Positions 1-12,400 of a stretch of 64,000 nt of DNA are shown here, in pieces. Within the stretch, counting starts at the first letter, position 1; each line of letters begins with the position of its first letter. The DNA is taken from NCBI RefSeq assembly GCF_015706575.1, contig NW_024037060.1, positions 441,501 to 505,500 on the forward strand, written 5' to 3'. Position numbers and translations under genes: made by a program. Below the pieces are notes generated by a model, which worked only from the letters and a program-made list of their open reading frames with translations, made no database searches and was not told the DNA's origin. The DNA comes from Patiria miniata (taxonomy: Eukaryota > Echinodermata > Asteroidea > Valvatida > Asterinidae).

Positions 1-86
1 ATAAGCTACGTATATAAGGCAGATTCCCCCAATAATTCAAAGTGAGTTTTGTTTAGGGTGCTGAAGGAGCAATATTCTTGGCTTAC

Positions 87-3000
87 AGGAGGCCTGCTAG
101 CATCGATGAACTTGATGACATCAACAGTCAGATCCACATCAGTCAACGGTCGGACGACCTCATCATCTGCCAACTCTGTTTTCCGGTTACTGTTCCGAAG
201 GAAACCATTCCTCTTCATGAGGAGTCTCGCTATGTCCTCTCCATAGTACTCCTTGACGGGATACATAAACCCGGGTACGCTGATCATGGGGCAGCTGACG
301 AACAGAAATATTTTGGGAAAAATAAACAACATTTTTATGTCTGAAGAAAATGGAAGCAATCAACATGAGCAAGACAATCGTCAAAACTTGTAATCCAGCA
401 AAACCTTACCCCGTAATGACCAAGTTACTAAATCAAACAGCTAAGCGGCTGAATGTTTATTCATTAAAAATTCTGCATGACATCTTTAAAAGATTGAAAG
501 GAAAAGTTGATATTTGTGCAAATTGCTCAATAATTTCCAAGAACATTTCAAGTAGTTTTCACCAAGAAGATGAAACTTGAAACACTTAATGTAGCTCCAA
601 AAGAGTATCCTAAACTTCAATCTTGGCATGAATTCAAAAACAAACAGAAAGTTTTGTTCTTATCTTCGTTTTTTTCTTTTGTCTTGAGCCTACTTAAAGT
701 TGGATTGTTTTTCTTTAAAAGGCCTGATGTGTTAAGGTGAAGATAGAGAGCAATGGTTCTGTATTTTCCAGACAAAAGTACGCATGCAAACATCCTGTCT
801 CACTTGTTGAAGTAGGAGGAGATAAGCTGAGCGTTGATGGATGCACTCATCAGGATCAGCTTGAGGTCAGGGTTATCCCGGAGAAGGTTCTTGAGGAGAA
901 TTAGAAGGAAGTCTGTGTTGATGTCTCGCTCGTGAACCTCATCCACTATGATGTGACTGATACCTGAAATTTAACCAAAATTAAAATTAATTGGCCTTTT
1001 AACAGAATCGTTCACAATGGAAATCAATAGGAACAGTCCATCCACAACGTACGTGAAGCGTCCTGGCAATATGAGACGGAACTTGGCACGGGCCATGGTG
1101 GAGAAAAATGTGAAAAAAAACCCAAAAAACGATTGGGGTGACTTATTTCCGATATTTGTATTCTTTGACATGTCTACTACACAACTGCACACGTTTTCAA
1201 GAAATAATTGAAATCGTACAATAAAAGTGTTTTCAAGGAAAAACAAAAAGTGAAAAGATTCTTGGGATCCATTCACAAATGCTCAGCCACTTGAAAGTCC
1301 AATGTTTTGCCTCTGAACGTACAAAATACAATCTTCGAAAAAATAACATCCAATTGACCAAATAATTTTTGACCCCACAAAACCCACGACAATCATCTCA
1401 CCTGCTAGACTTGGATTAGATTCCAGCTTTTTGAGCAGAATACCGGTGGTGCAGAAGAGTATGCAGCCATTGTTGTATGGCAGTTTACTATTGAGACGAA
1501 CCTGGTAACCAACCGTATTCCCCACTCGCTCCCCGCGTTCAAGAGCCACACGTTCCGCAACAGATACAGCACTTATTCTTCTCGGCTGTAAGTGTTTTAA
1601 AGAACAAGAGGTGAGGGGGAAAAATGCAGCAGTTTCTTAGCAATGTCCTGTAAGATGCTTAGATCTTGTAATGAACTTTATCAACATCTGCATTTTTATA
1701 ATTCTAGAGTCCCTATATTGTTAAGTATGAAATATTGTGGTTTAATTTAGCAAACTTTCAGACGATTAAATGTTCATAATTTCATGTTAAAACCACTGAA
1801 AAATGGCTACAATGGATATGTTTTCTGTGCAAATATTGTGGCTCAACGGTTACAAAAAGAGAGTTTTCGAATGCCATTGCTAACAGCACCTGATGCTCAA
1901 GCGAAGACGCTACGGATTTGTACACATTCAAAATAGAATTAGTTGTGCAATTAAATATATATATATCTAAAATATTTGTGAGTCAACAACAGACTCCAAT
2001 TTCACTTAGCAAATTTAGATGTGAACTGACTTTTGATTTACTTTAAGTGGACTTTGTGATGTACTCGGTTACAACAATTCCCGTTTGTTAAGCATAAATA
2101 CCTGGGTAACTACTATGTTACAGTGAGCTCCTTTGTCCTGTTGTATCCATTCTTCTAGTAGGTACTGAGGTACCTGAGTGGTTTTGCCGCATCCTGTCTC
2201 GCCGGACAGAACAATGACCTGATTGTCACGGATCAGATCTAAAATGTCCTTCCTAAAACAACGATTCAACACAGTACAGTCACAAGTTCTTTTCATTTCA
2301 GGAAGATTTAACTTCAGTTTTTTTTTAATAAACCACAAAGGGAAACTGACTAGGTACATTATAATGATTTCTTCAAAGTTTAACAAAGAAATTAACTCAA
2401 GCGGGGTTCGAACCTGTGACCTCCGGAGAAGAAGTTATTTTTGCAAAGGGTTTCTAGACAAAATACTCCAGAGGGTTCCAAATTTTTCACTGATGCATTT
2501 CTGACAGGATTGAAAAGATAATTATCCATGGCTTTCAGGTTGGGAATCAGAGATAGGAATTCTTAACAGCATTGGAACTGAAAATTGCCAAAGGTTAGGG
2601 TATATTATACAACAACTGAATAAATTCCCAACAGCTGACTGGTAGGTCGTTGTCCACATGTCACTGACTATTCAGCCAAACCCATGGCATGGCCGCACAA
2701 CAAAAATAGAAGTTCCATTGCACAGTCACACTATGGGAGGCTCGGACCAATCAGATGATGAGGATATATTCAGGTGTTATATACATTGTAAAACAAATAA
2801 TGAATGTTTTACGTTCGTGCAATGGAAAGAATAATTTCATTCAATGACGGATGGAATGTGTTCCATTTGCCGAGTGGAAGGAAACATTCCATCTGTCACC
2901 TCATGAAATCATTCTTACCATTGCACTCGTAAACATTCATAATTTGTATACTGCACACTGTACTTATTCATTTTCTTGATATATGGAATGTGGAGCACTG

Positions 3001-5852
3001 ACCTCATATCCGCGATGGGGAGTTTCAGAGCCTCCGCCCTGATGCTGCTCTCATTGGAGTTTTGGTCATTCCCGTCGTCCAGTAACTGTTGTTGTTCAGC
3101 AAGGAAGTTGTTCTTCCACTCTGCTCTATTCTCAGTTATCTCCTGGTAAGGTTTCCCCGTGATTACATCTGACAGCAGATCTTCCGGATCATCAAAATCA
3201 AACAGATTTTCAAAACTCTCGGTGTGGCTTTCAGCATCTTCAGCTGGTTCCCTATACTCAGAGCCCAAACGCTGTATCTGTGGAGTAAGTAGTAGAGAGA
3301 ATTGGTTACCAGGTATAAACCGGTACAGGTGTAATTGACTTTGGATGGAAAAAAACAGCAACAGGATTAGCAGTTGAGTGCTCCCTGTCTGCAAAAAGCA
3401 ACATTGACTGGTAGTGACTGTTTATTTAACTTGAAACAGCTATGCTTCGTCTGTAGGAGATTTATAAGCCAGCTGTACCTATCATTTACTTGCTTTTGTC
3501 TGTTGACAGTGCCTACAAGAAAAGTCATCTGACTGCTGGTGACTGGCCTGTACTTGTGTATAAGTTATGGGAGAGGCAGTGGAGTTAATTTCTGACTGTC
3601 TGCGGGTCTGCGACTGATCATACTGCACAGTCCAAGCAGGGTTTGGAGGTCAACGAGACCAATACTGACCTTCACATGTCGTAGCACCTGCTTGACCTCC
3701 ATTTCAAGGTCCGGCTCCAGCCCGATCCAGTCTGGACGACTCTCTCTCCACAGCTGCTCCTTGATCTCCTCCTTGCTGTGCAGCACCTCCCCGGCGATCC
3801 TAGGTTTGTTGTTCTCATCCAGAAGCCCAACCTCCTGAAAGTGAGATGAAAAGAAAATGAGACAAGATAAGTTTGCGGTAGCACCATGTGAATAAATCTC
3901 TTTTGTGAGTATGTGTGGTTCTGAAAAGAACCAGAGGGACTCAACGTTTCAAACAGTATGCTCTGCCCGTCGTCAGGAGAAAAGAAAATGCTTAAGCCAT
4001 AAAAGAAAATGCTTACGCCATAAAAGTAGTAAACAACATTCAGTCTATTAAGTGTTGTAATCCATGTGATTACTTGACAAAATTTAAATAATTGGCGGCA
4101 AAAACATTGCCCACAGGGAAGATTGTGAGAATTGAAAATGTAGGAACTGGGAACCAGTGTACTTGCTGGGTGGATCTGTTTTTGTTCAGAACTCAAGTAA
4201 AAGTCTTGTTTTAAGAGAATTTTAAGAGGGTAGCAGATGCTACTCTTACACCCCCCCCCCCCCCCCCCCCATTGATAAAGAAAGAGAAAGCTCACAGAGA
4301 CCTCTGGGAGCGACATTCTAATGCGATACTGTTGGAGCCTGATGCTCATGCAATGACGCTACAGCTGGGTGCACATTCAGAATAAAATAAATTGCGTACT
4401 TCGCACAATAAATCCACAAACCATTACATGTACGCTGTGCGTCCCATCCATGGGTTCTTGACATTTGTGAAAAAACGCCCTCTCTTGTCCATGGTCAGTC
4501 CCTAGATGCAACAATTCTTCTTTTGTTCATTAAAATAAACGTACAACATGAACATTTGTCCAGAGGGGAATTTTTTTTCAATCTGTTGAACAGCAAGACG
4601 TACATCTTTTAAGCTGGTCACCAATTCTGTGAACCTCACCTTGAGCTTTGCGCAGGCCAGCGCGGCGGCCATCTTCTCAGCCTGACTCCGTCTGGTCCCC
4701 AGCCCCACCACAGTGAACTCCTTGGGCCAGGTCACTCTCAGCACACTCTGCTTCACCAAGTTGCCCATCCCCGGGGCCGGCTGTACCTTATACTGGTACA
4801 TGTTGCTAGCCTTTCCCTCCTTGGCCACCAGCGACAGGACATTGTGCAGACAGCTCTTGGGGTTCCTGAAGTCCTTAAGGGCCTGTTCACCTTCTTCGCT
4901 GAGAATGGTTGCTGTGGAAATAAAGCAAAACCCAACGGTGAGGTCACTTGAAACAAATTAACATTTACTAAACAGTGCTAAAGGTTTGCCAGCGGCAATC
5001 CAAATCAACAGAGAGCGCTGTACTCTCTAAGATAGGGCTGAATTATAAGATTACCACCAACAGTTGTGTAGCACATTTGGTGCAGTGGATAAGCAACGGC
5101 TCTCGTGAGTGGGATGACCCAGGTTCGAACCCAACTCCCACCACATTTCTAAGTTTTTTTTTCCCCATCCCCAAAAAATAAGAACTTCTTTTATTATTTT
5201 AACTTGTCTCAAACATTTTATTGCAGACTATTACATTTTCTTTTTCAGATTTGTGGCTCTGAAGGGTTTTTTTTTTAAAAGGGAAATAAAGTCCGAAATT
5301 ATAAAATGGTCTCAGTGATTCCCATCTTGAGAATATAAAGTTACAAGGATAATATTGGCATGGAGCCAGACTAAAATTTGTCACCGGCATAACCGGAAAA
5401 TGTTTAAGTAAAAAAAAACAGTAACTGCGCATGTTCAGTGCATATCCGGCAAGCTAACGTTCACTTAAGGAAGGTTGGCCGTCTCCAGCAAAATATCCAC
5501 TGCCAAAAATATATGTTTTTTTAAGACTTCAACCTGACTCTCATTTACACTTGGCGATGACAGCTTTAAATATAATTTAATAATCATGATCGAATACCCC
5601 CTCCCATGCCCCGCCCCCTTTTTTAATGCTTCACTCACGTAGTTCCAACTGACTTGCCAGTTTGGGCTTTCGTTTTCGTTTCCTCTGTTCATAAAGCACT
5701 GAAGTATGAAAGTTCGCACATGAGCGCGATCTGTAAACATAACGATGCCCAGTATGACATAACTGACAGTATTGGCTGCCTGTCGTATTCAATAACTTCG
5801 TTGAAAAACCTGCGAAAGCTTTCGTTGCCGCACGTGCCATGGGCGCAGCCAT
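87..5852 (-). CDS. DHX30: DHX30-like mitochondrial DEAH-box RNA helicase, 5' part (3' end outside window)
   Basis: Eight coding exons on the minus strand, with GT-AG junctions that keep frame: 5639-5852, 4640-4911, 3670-3834, 3003-3277, 2102-2252, 1402-1585, 804-963 and 87-294. They encode 543 codons and the gene continues past base 1. Exon 1 starts [13 protein letters not shown] and is rich in Arg, Ala and Ser with no acidic residues for about 50 residues, as expected of a mitochondrial presequence. Exon 2 is a dsRNA-binding domain (residues about 72-162). Exon 5 has Walker A GETGCGKT (326-333), exon 6 opens with PRR (motif Ia), and exon 7 has DEVH (428-431). Exon 8 contains GFMYPVKE, a stretch also found in vertebrate DHX30. 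Motif III reads SAS instead of the usual SAT. Human DHX30 acts in mitochondrial RNA granules and ribosome assembly; the same role is inferred. The N-terminus before Walker A is shorter than in human. The exon 5 acceptor (2253) was chosen because it alone keeps phase with exon 4. Confidence 0.92.
2397..2450 (-). repeat. tRNA-derived SINE-like fragment
   Basis: On the minus strand there is a pol III B-box-like core (GGTTCGAACC) embedded in tRNA T-arm-like sequence, within the DHX30 intron between exons 4 and 5. No full cloverleaf can be drawn, so this reads as a SINE remnant and not a tRNA gene. Confidence 0.4.
4252..4270. repeat. poly-C homopolymer
   Basis: A run of about 19 C in the DHX30 intron between exons 2 and 3. 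Similar C or G runs recur throughout the window, for example at 9755, 10485, 16168, 28550, 41612, 45385 and 53034. Confidence 0.9.
5068..5150 (+). repeat. tRNA-derived SINE-like element
   Basis: In DHX30 intron 1. It has an A-box-like segment (TGGTGCAGTGG, about 5079) and a B-box (GGTTCGAACCC, about 5131) spaced as in a tRNA. The ends do not pair as an acceptor stem and the piece is followed by a T-rich stretch, so it is best read as a SINE head and not a functional tRNA. Confidence 0.55.
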
Positions 5853-6496
5853 CTTGGAAATTGCGTCATTGGCATATAAGGGGAAATTGGCCTGCAGTGA
5901 AGAACATGCAAACTAACAATCGATAAAAATCAAGTACTTTGTTCTAATAGATTGTTAATGAAATTAAAAATAATTCACTACAATATATGGGTTATACTAT
6001 CTTTACTTTTTATTTTTAGAAGGTTATTTTGCCAAAATAATCTGTATAAAAATATGTGCTTCCCCAAACAACAGTTAAAGCTGAGCTCCCCTATACTAGG
6101 CTGGTTCCTGCTAGGGGTGCTGTGCCATCGAATAGGTGTAGGTCTGGTTGCTCGAGTGCACCCCGAATGGCTAGAATCAGTCTGAACACATGACGTACGA
6201 CAAGTTTTGTGCAATTCGAATCTATGCTTTGTAAATGTCATGCTGAAAGGGGACCATACCATATTTTAGCGCGCCTTCAGCACCGAGACACGTGCTCGAC
6301 AGAAGCTCGTACACAAAAAAATATCCTTTCAGTTGACAGTGTATGCAGTACAAACGAGTACTCAGAGTTTGAGGCAGGCTTGATAACTCTGTTATTCTGT
6401 TGATAACTCGTGTGTACCACCCACAACATAATACTCAGACAGTACACAATCCATACCGTTTGAGACTGAGAGATTCATATAACAGCATATACAGTC
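5853..6496. promoter_or_regulatory. Divergent DHX30/ATIC promoter region
   Basis: The start codons of DHX30 (minus, 5852) and ATIC (plus, 6497) are 644 bp apart, head to head, so both promoters must lie here or just inside the first exons. An E-box CACGTG is at 6289-6294, and a second is at 5831-5836 inside DHX30 exon 1. The DHX30 start codon lies in an AAGATGGCTGC context (about 5846-5856, minus strand), which resembles the YY1 site often found at housekeeping starts. An ATF-like TGCGTCA is at about 5862. No convincing TATA box is correctly placed for either gene. Confidence 0.6.
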
Positions 6497-9400
6497 ATGG
6501 CAAGTGGAGAAATTGGTAAGAATTCAAAAGAACTTCAACTTGTCAAGACAAGCATGACAAGTATCCTTGTCAGCTTGTGTGACCATTTTTCGCGCACTTA
6601 GTACTTTGACCGATTTTTTCTTGCATAACCTACACAGTTATGGACATTAACCCTCCTACTATTTAAGAGGTCACTATTGGTCAAAATGTTTGTATCTCTT
6701 CTCCTGGCATATTGCGTACAAACCAATGGGGGTCTTGACTTGACCCGAGTAGTAATAATCAGGCTGACAATGCATGTTTCCATAGGCTAGGACTAGGAAT
6801 GGCTAATAAACTACATGGAAAAATCATTTTAACAATATCGAATGTCAAGGAAGCACCAAGAACGTCGTCGTCTGCAGTGCAGATGAGTCAAATTGGCTGC
6901 CACGAAAGTTTCGTGCCCATAATTCGCGCACGAAAGGAAAACGTGGCATTCTACGGAGACTCCATAGAGTCCATTGTGTCCTACTTCTGAAAACAATGTG
7001 GATCGATGTTTGTTGAATAAAGGATAAGTTTATGTGCACAGCTTTGGTCTCTAGTTTGATAAACTAATTTTTGTTTGCATTGTTACTAAATACTTGTTTG
7101 TTTAAATATGAAATAGGCCTAGGCTTATATGAATTTTTTTCGATTTTGGTAGGTAGAATCATTAAATTTCAAAGTTGATTCGATAGTGTAGAATTAAGTT
7201 TATCTCAAAGAGCTTTCAAAATGCAATTAAACAAGTGATATACTAGTTCATAGGGCAAGCAGTTGTGAAATTATTGCAGTTTTGAAATTTTTTTTGGCCT
7301 TAAAATTATGCTCCATTTGGCTGAAATAATTGTGACCACTTCAGTTGCTTACGTGTACAAACATATGGGAAATTACACATAAATAATGGCATCGCTGTTT
7401 TGGGGAATCCACATTTTTTTTCGTCAATGTGATTCAGTAACAAACCAACTTTCTATTCGGTCAACTTCACCCTGCAATTCTCTTGTACTGATGTTTGGAG
7501 CTCGGCAAAAGTACCCCTGTATGTGATATTACATGTCAAACCTTTTCAAAAAAGGCGGTCACAAAAAATTTGATTGATGTGTTCAAATGTATGGGAAATT
7601 TACACACAAATAACAGCACGCTGTTTTGGGGAATCATCCACTTTTTTGGGCAATGTGATTTTATATCAAACCAAACTTTCTAAGGTCAACTACACCCTGT
7701 AATTCTCTTTCATTGATGTTTGGTATTGGCCTACTTTTTGGGGTACTTTAAACATTATGATTAGGTCTAATTCCGACAGAAATATATATTAAAGCATATT
7801 CATTCCAGCAAACAACTCTGTACCGAAATTTGCATCTCGGCGAAACAGATCGTAAAATAATAATGCGATATAAGGCGCACATCGTTTTTCGTGCTCCTTA
7901 ATTCTGATTACGCCCTCTGTTGTTTTATGAAAGTCCACCGAAGTTATCTTTCACGTTTCTGGGTTGGACGGCGACACTGATTGGAAATTCGTAGCGATGT
8001 TTTTATTAGTTTTCTGGGCTATTCAATAATGTTGTTTTGTATCTAGTCAGTACGGCAATAATTTACTGTCTCTTTTATTTCATTCAAGACAAGTTACTTC
8101 TCGGAAAAGCTTTTGATTTCTATATTATAACTGCATTGAGAAGAAAGGCTATGTGACGATGAATCATCGACGGTGATTTGATGTCGGTCCATGTTGTGTG
8201 AAAAAAAAGATACGAGCCGAGAAAGGTGGTTGCGCGAATATTGGGCAGCGCGAATTTGGGGCACTGCACGATATACCAAGTCATTCTCAGTCATACTTAC
8301 TCGTCATTACCCCAAATACCAGTACCATGAATTATTTTTTCAACTAATGAGTGCTTCGGATGGGCCTAACCATGGGTGGCCTCAGGTTGGTAAAATTGAG
8401 GCAGTGTAGGCCCTATCCTATTTAATTTAACCTGCTCCGGCTTTCTTTTACAAGTTTTAGCATGTTTAGTGTAGGGGCTAGATGTTGTTAAGGTTTGATA
8501 TGCGATAACCCGCCGTAGTGATATTCCGCGATGCACTGTGTCCCGGCCGGCACTGGAGCTCTCAAAAGTGATCACAAAAACTGCTTTGAAATGTAACTGT
8601 CACATTATTTCAGGGTATGTATCACGGACTGACCATGACAGCTCTTGAGCCATTTGTTTTGAACCGTATTAACTTTGTAAATTTCTCAATTTTCTCTCAG
8701 CACTGTTGAGTGTGTCCAACAAAGCAGGCCTGGTGGACTTTGCCAAGCGATTACAGGCCATTGGCCTCCAGCTCGTGGCTTCAGGAGGTACCGCCAAGGC
8801 CATCAAAGATGCTGGCATTCCAGTCAGGTAGGAAAATGTTCAGTATTGGGATTTGCCCTTCGCCAACTTACTTTTCTAATTGTTCCGAAAGATTGTGAGA
8901 AAAATTCACAAACTCTAATAGGACTCCAGGCCCGGGCCTCCTGTCTTAGTCGACCATCGAGCTTGCTGGGGTCTGCTGGCTGGTACCAATCTGAAACAGC
9001 AGTGGGTATCACAACCAACCTATATCAGATTCTAACCATAGGAAAACATGTCCAATTTTCAAAGTTGTAAGCCAGAAGATTTGGCTGTATGAAAAGCTTG
9101 AGTGACTGTACAAGATTAACTGTCACATTCATTCAGAATGACTCCAGAATCTAGTTAATGGGAAAATTAACACATGACGTGCATCTGTGTGATGTGTAGT
9201 TCCTAGAAAAACCTGAGGTATTCATAGTGCTTCTCTGAGCCACAGTTCTATTGCAGAATTAATCACTTAACATATAACTTCTGCAGATTCCCACCAGATT
9301 AACCGTTCCATTTAAATTTCATGAAGTCAGAAAATGGTGGCCAAATTGTGGACATCAAACTTTGATGAAGAAAATCAAGGTAGATTTTTGTTTATTTGCT

Positions 9401-12400
9401 ATCTTCAACAGTGATGTTGCCTCGGTAACGGGAGCACCTGAGATGTTGGGCGGACGAGTCAAGACCTTGCATCCTGCTGTGCATGCAGGTGGGACTTTTA
9501 AATTACCCACACCGTTCCCCATGGGTGTCACTTGAAGGGATGCGTGGGGGTGTGTCCATTATCCCTTTTGCCGGCAGAATGTCCTGTCTGCAAATTAAAG
9601 CCGCAGTGAATAGAGAAACGTATTGTCCAATAGTGTTCAAGATTGTCTGCTTTGAATAGTACCCCCATTATTCAGATGGTATTCAAACACCCCCTCCCCC
9701 TTCTGGCTACCTGCCGACATGGAGTGGTCTGTTGGCAAATTTGGCGTCGTTGCCCCCCCCCCCCCCCCATCCCCCTCCTTCTCATTCTAATTGGGGTTAA
9801 GATGCCCATGACCCTCCCAGAGCTTCAGAGGATTTTGCAGGACTAATCCAGGTGCAGCCAAGTCGCTATAACTTCACATTATGGGGCTTACTCTCCCTTA
9901 CCAATAGGCTGCTTAGTTTCTGCAGGTTTCGAGTGTTGGGATTGGAATATTGTTAGCAAATCTAATACTGGTGAATCTGCAAGGTGTATACAGTATTATA
10001 ACCTTAGTTGTAAAATTGTACACTCTATGAAAGGTCACCTTGGAGTGCATCAAAAAATTTGGTCCCGTAATTGCCAGTTGGTTTCCTTTCAATTGGTTTC
10101 AATTTCTTTTCTTTATTCAGGTATTTTGTCCCGGAAGATTGAGCAGGACTTGGCAGATATGAACCAGCAAGGATTCAAGTTTGTCAGGTAAATGAAAAAT
10201 CAGTGGTTCTCTGAGCATAAGCTGTCACAAAACTCTTCATTTATTTTTGAGACTACTGGTCAATATTGTTACCGGCAAGTCCATCACAAGTCCTCCAGTC
10301 TTCAGTCAAGTCACAAGCTGTTCAAATAATTTTTACAAAGGCATTTCTTTGCTATTGTTTTTCTCCTGTTATTCGTGGCAAAACTTGTCAAGGACTTTTG
10401 ATGGACTTGACCGGTAGTTCATGTGATCAAAAATAGGTATTGTTTGTTCTCACAACTACTGAGTTTCACAATGTGCTTATCATTCCCCCCCCCCCCCTTT
10501 TCCACAGGTTGGTGGCATGTAACTTGTATCCTTTTGAGTCTACCATCGCTAAGCCAGATGTGACAGTGCCAGCAGCTGTGGAGCAGATTGATATCGGTGA
10601 GTGACTTGATTTGTTAGGGGGGGGGGTGGTTTGAAGTATTTGATGTTTTCATTTTAAAACAAAAAGTTAAAATTTGTTCTCAAAATTCCTCTGTTAAGGG
10701 CAATTCCAGTATCACAGACATTACAAATCAACATTTTATTTTTGTACCAAGAAGCTCAGTGAATAAAACTGAAAATGTTTTTTTTTCAAATCTGATACTT
10801 CCTTCATCCAGAAGTGGTCAAGGAGATTACAGAGTAGGAGTTGTGGATCATTTCTGTGGATCATTAATTAGTTATCATTCTTAATTGGCTCTGTTATGGC
10901 CTTCCTTGTTTAGCTGCAGCTAAACCTCGGTAATTCAATAATTTGAATGTGGAACTGGCATACAAGTAGCATTCTTCAAAATGCTCTGCTTCATCTTCGA
11001 ATCCACAGTGTGTTTTTTACTTTTTTAAATAAATGTAATAAACCCAATGATTTAAAAAAAAAATTTGGTATGCGTCATAAGTTGCACTCTGATCTTTGTA
11101 TTCATCTTCCCACTTACGAAACAGCTGTGTGCTTGCAGAGTACAAAAACCTTGGATTGCAAAAATTATTAGTGATCTAAATTCTATTTTTTGTTAAACTG
11201 TTTGTCTGGAATTTTGACCCAAGTTTTGTATTATCCCTTTAACAGGTGGTGTGACTTTACTGCGAGCTGCAGCCAAGAACCACTCTAGGGTCACGGTGGT
11301 GTGTGACCCCAGTGACTACAACAGGTATTGCCAATCATTCCATTTTCACCATTTCGAGGGAAAATCAAGAGCCCACAAAATAGAGTCTTGCGTGTATGTT
11401 GGACCAGGCTTAGCCTCAGCCACATAGGAGGCGGCTTCACACATACACAAATATCCTTTGAGCGTTGTAGTATAGCAGTGATAAAGAAAACATTAAGTTG
11501 ATGTGGCAGCTCAGTGAATATCAAACTATACTGTTAGTGGGAAAAAAATTGTTTATAATTTTGTTTTAATGTGTCTGGTTTTCTTGAAAGGTTGTTTTTC
11601 ATTCATTATTGTGTTCTTCAATCATGACATGCATGTCCATGTACGTGGTTTTGTTGATTGGCTGTATGAGGGTTTTAATTTGGACTTAATGATTATAATT
11701 TTCTTAAACATAAATTTTGATGTTAGAATCTTGTCGTAGTGCATTCTGAGTTGCCTAATCCATCATTAACAAAAACAAAATTGAGATGTCAGAATTATAA
11801 ATCAGTGATCAATGATTTGCTTTCATCCGTGACAGCGTGTTAGCTGAGCTGGAAAGCAGTGATGAGAAGGACACTAAACTGGAGACCAGACAGAAACTGG
11901 CTGTCAAGGTACACAATGCACACTTCAAAACACCATTCTGAAACCATTGCTCTGAAATGAGGTTTTTCAGTTTAATTTCTTTAAATGACGATGTGATTAA
12001 TAAATTGTATTAATCCGTCCAAATGCAAATCTGGGGTGCGTTCCACTTAATACACAAACAACGCAAACGTTGCCAACGATTTCCCAATGGTTATGCGCAT
12101 AAATTTTGCAAACGTTGTTTGCAACGTTTGCTTGAGTGGAATGCAGCCCTTGTTTGTCAGTGTTTTGCTGGGGGCAGGGGGTCGGCCTACAGTTCTCTTT
12201 GTACCTACGTATCTCACTGACTTTCTGACTGACTGACTGACTGTCACTTGATAAGATGGAATTTGCGTTGGGGTGATGTAAATTCAATGTTGGGCTCAAT
12301 TGTTGCCCTGATAGAAGAAAGGATTTACTAAGTAAAATTTTGTTCTTAAGAATGACATCTATTAAGCCAGTGGAAGAATAGGTTAAACATTCTGCATTTA

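Noticed and set aside
2253..2295. Earlier acceptor for DHX30 exon 5 (CTGAAG near 2320)
   Set aside because: It has an A-rich tract instead of pyrimidines and would bring a stop codon in the phase set by exon 4. The TTTTAG acceptor keeps frame and matches DHX30 alignment.
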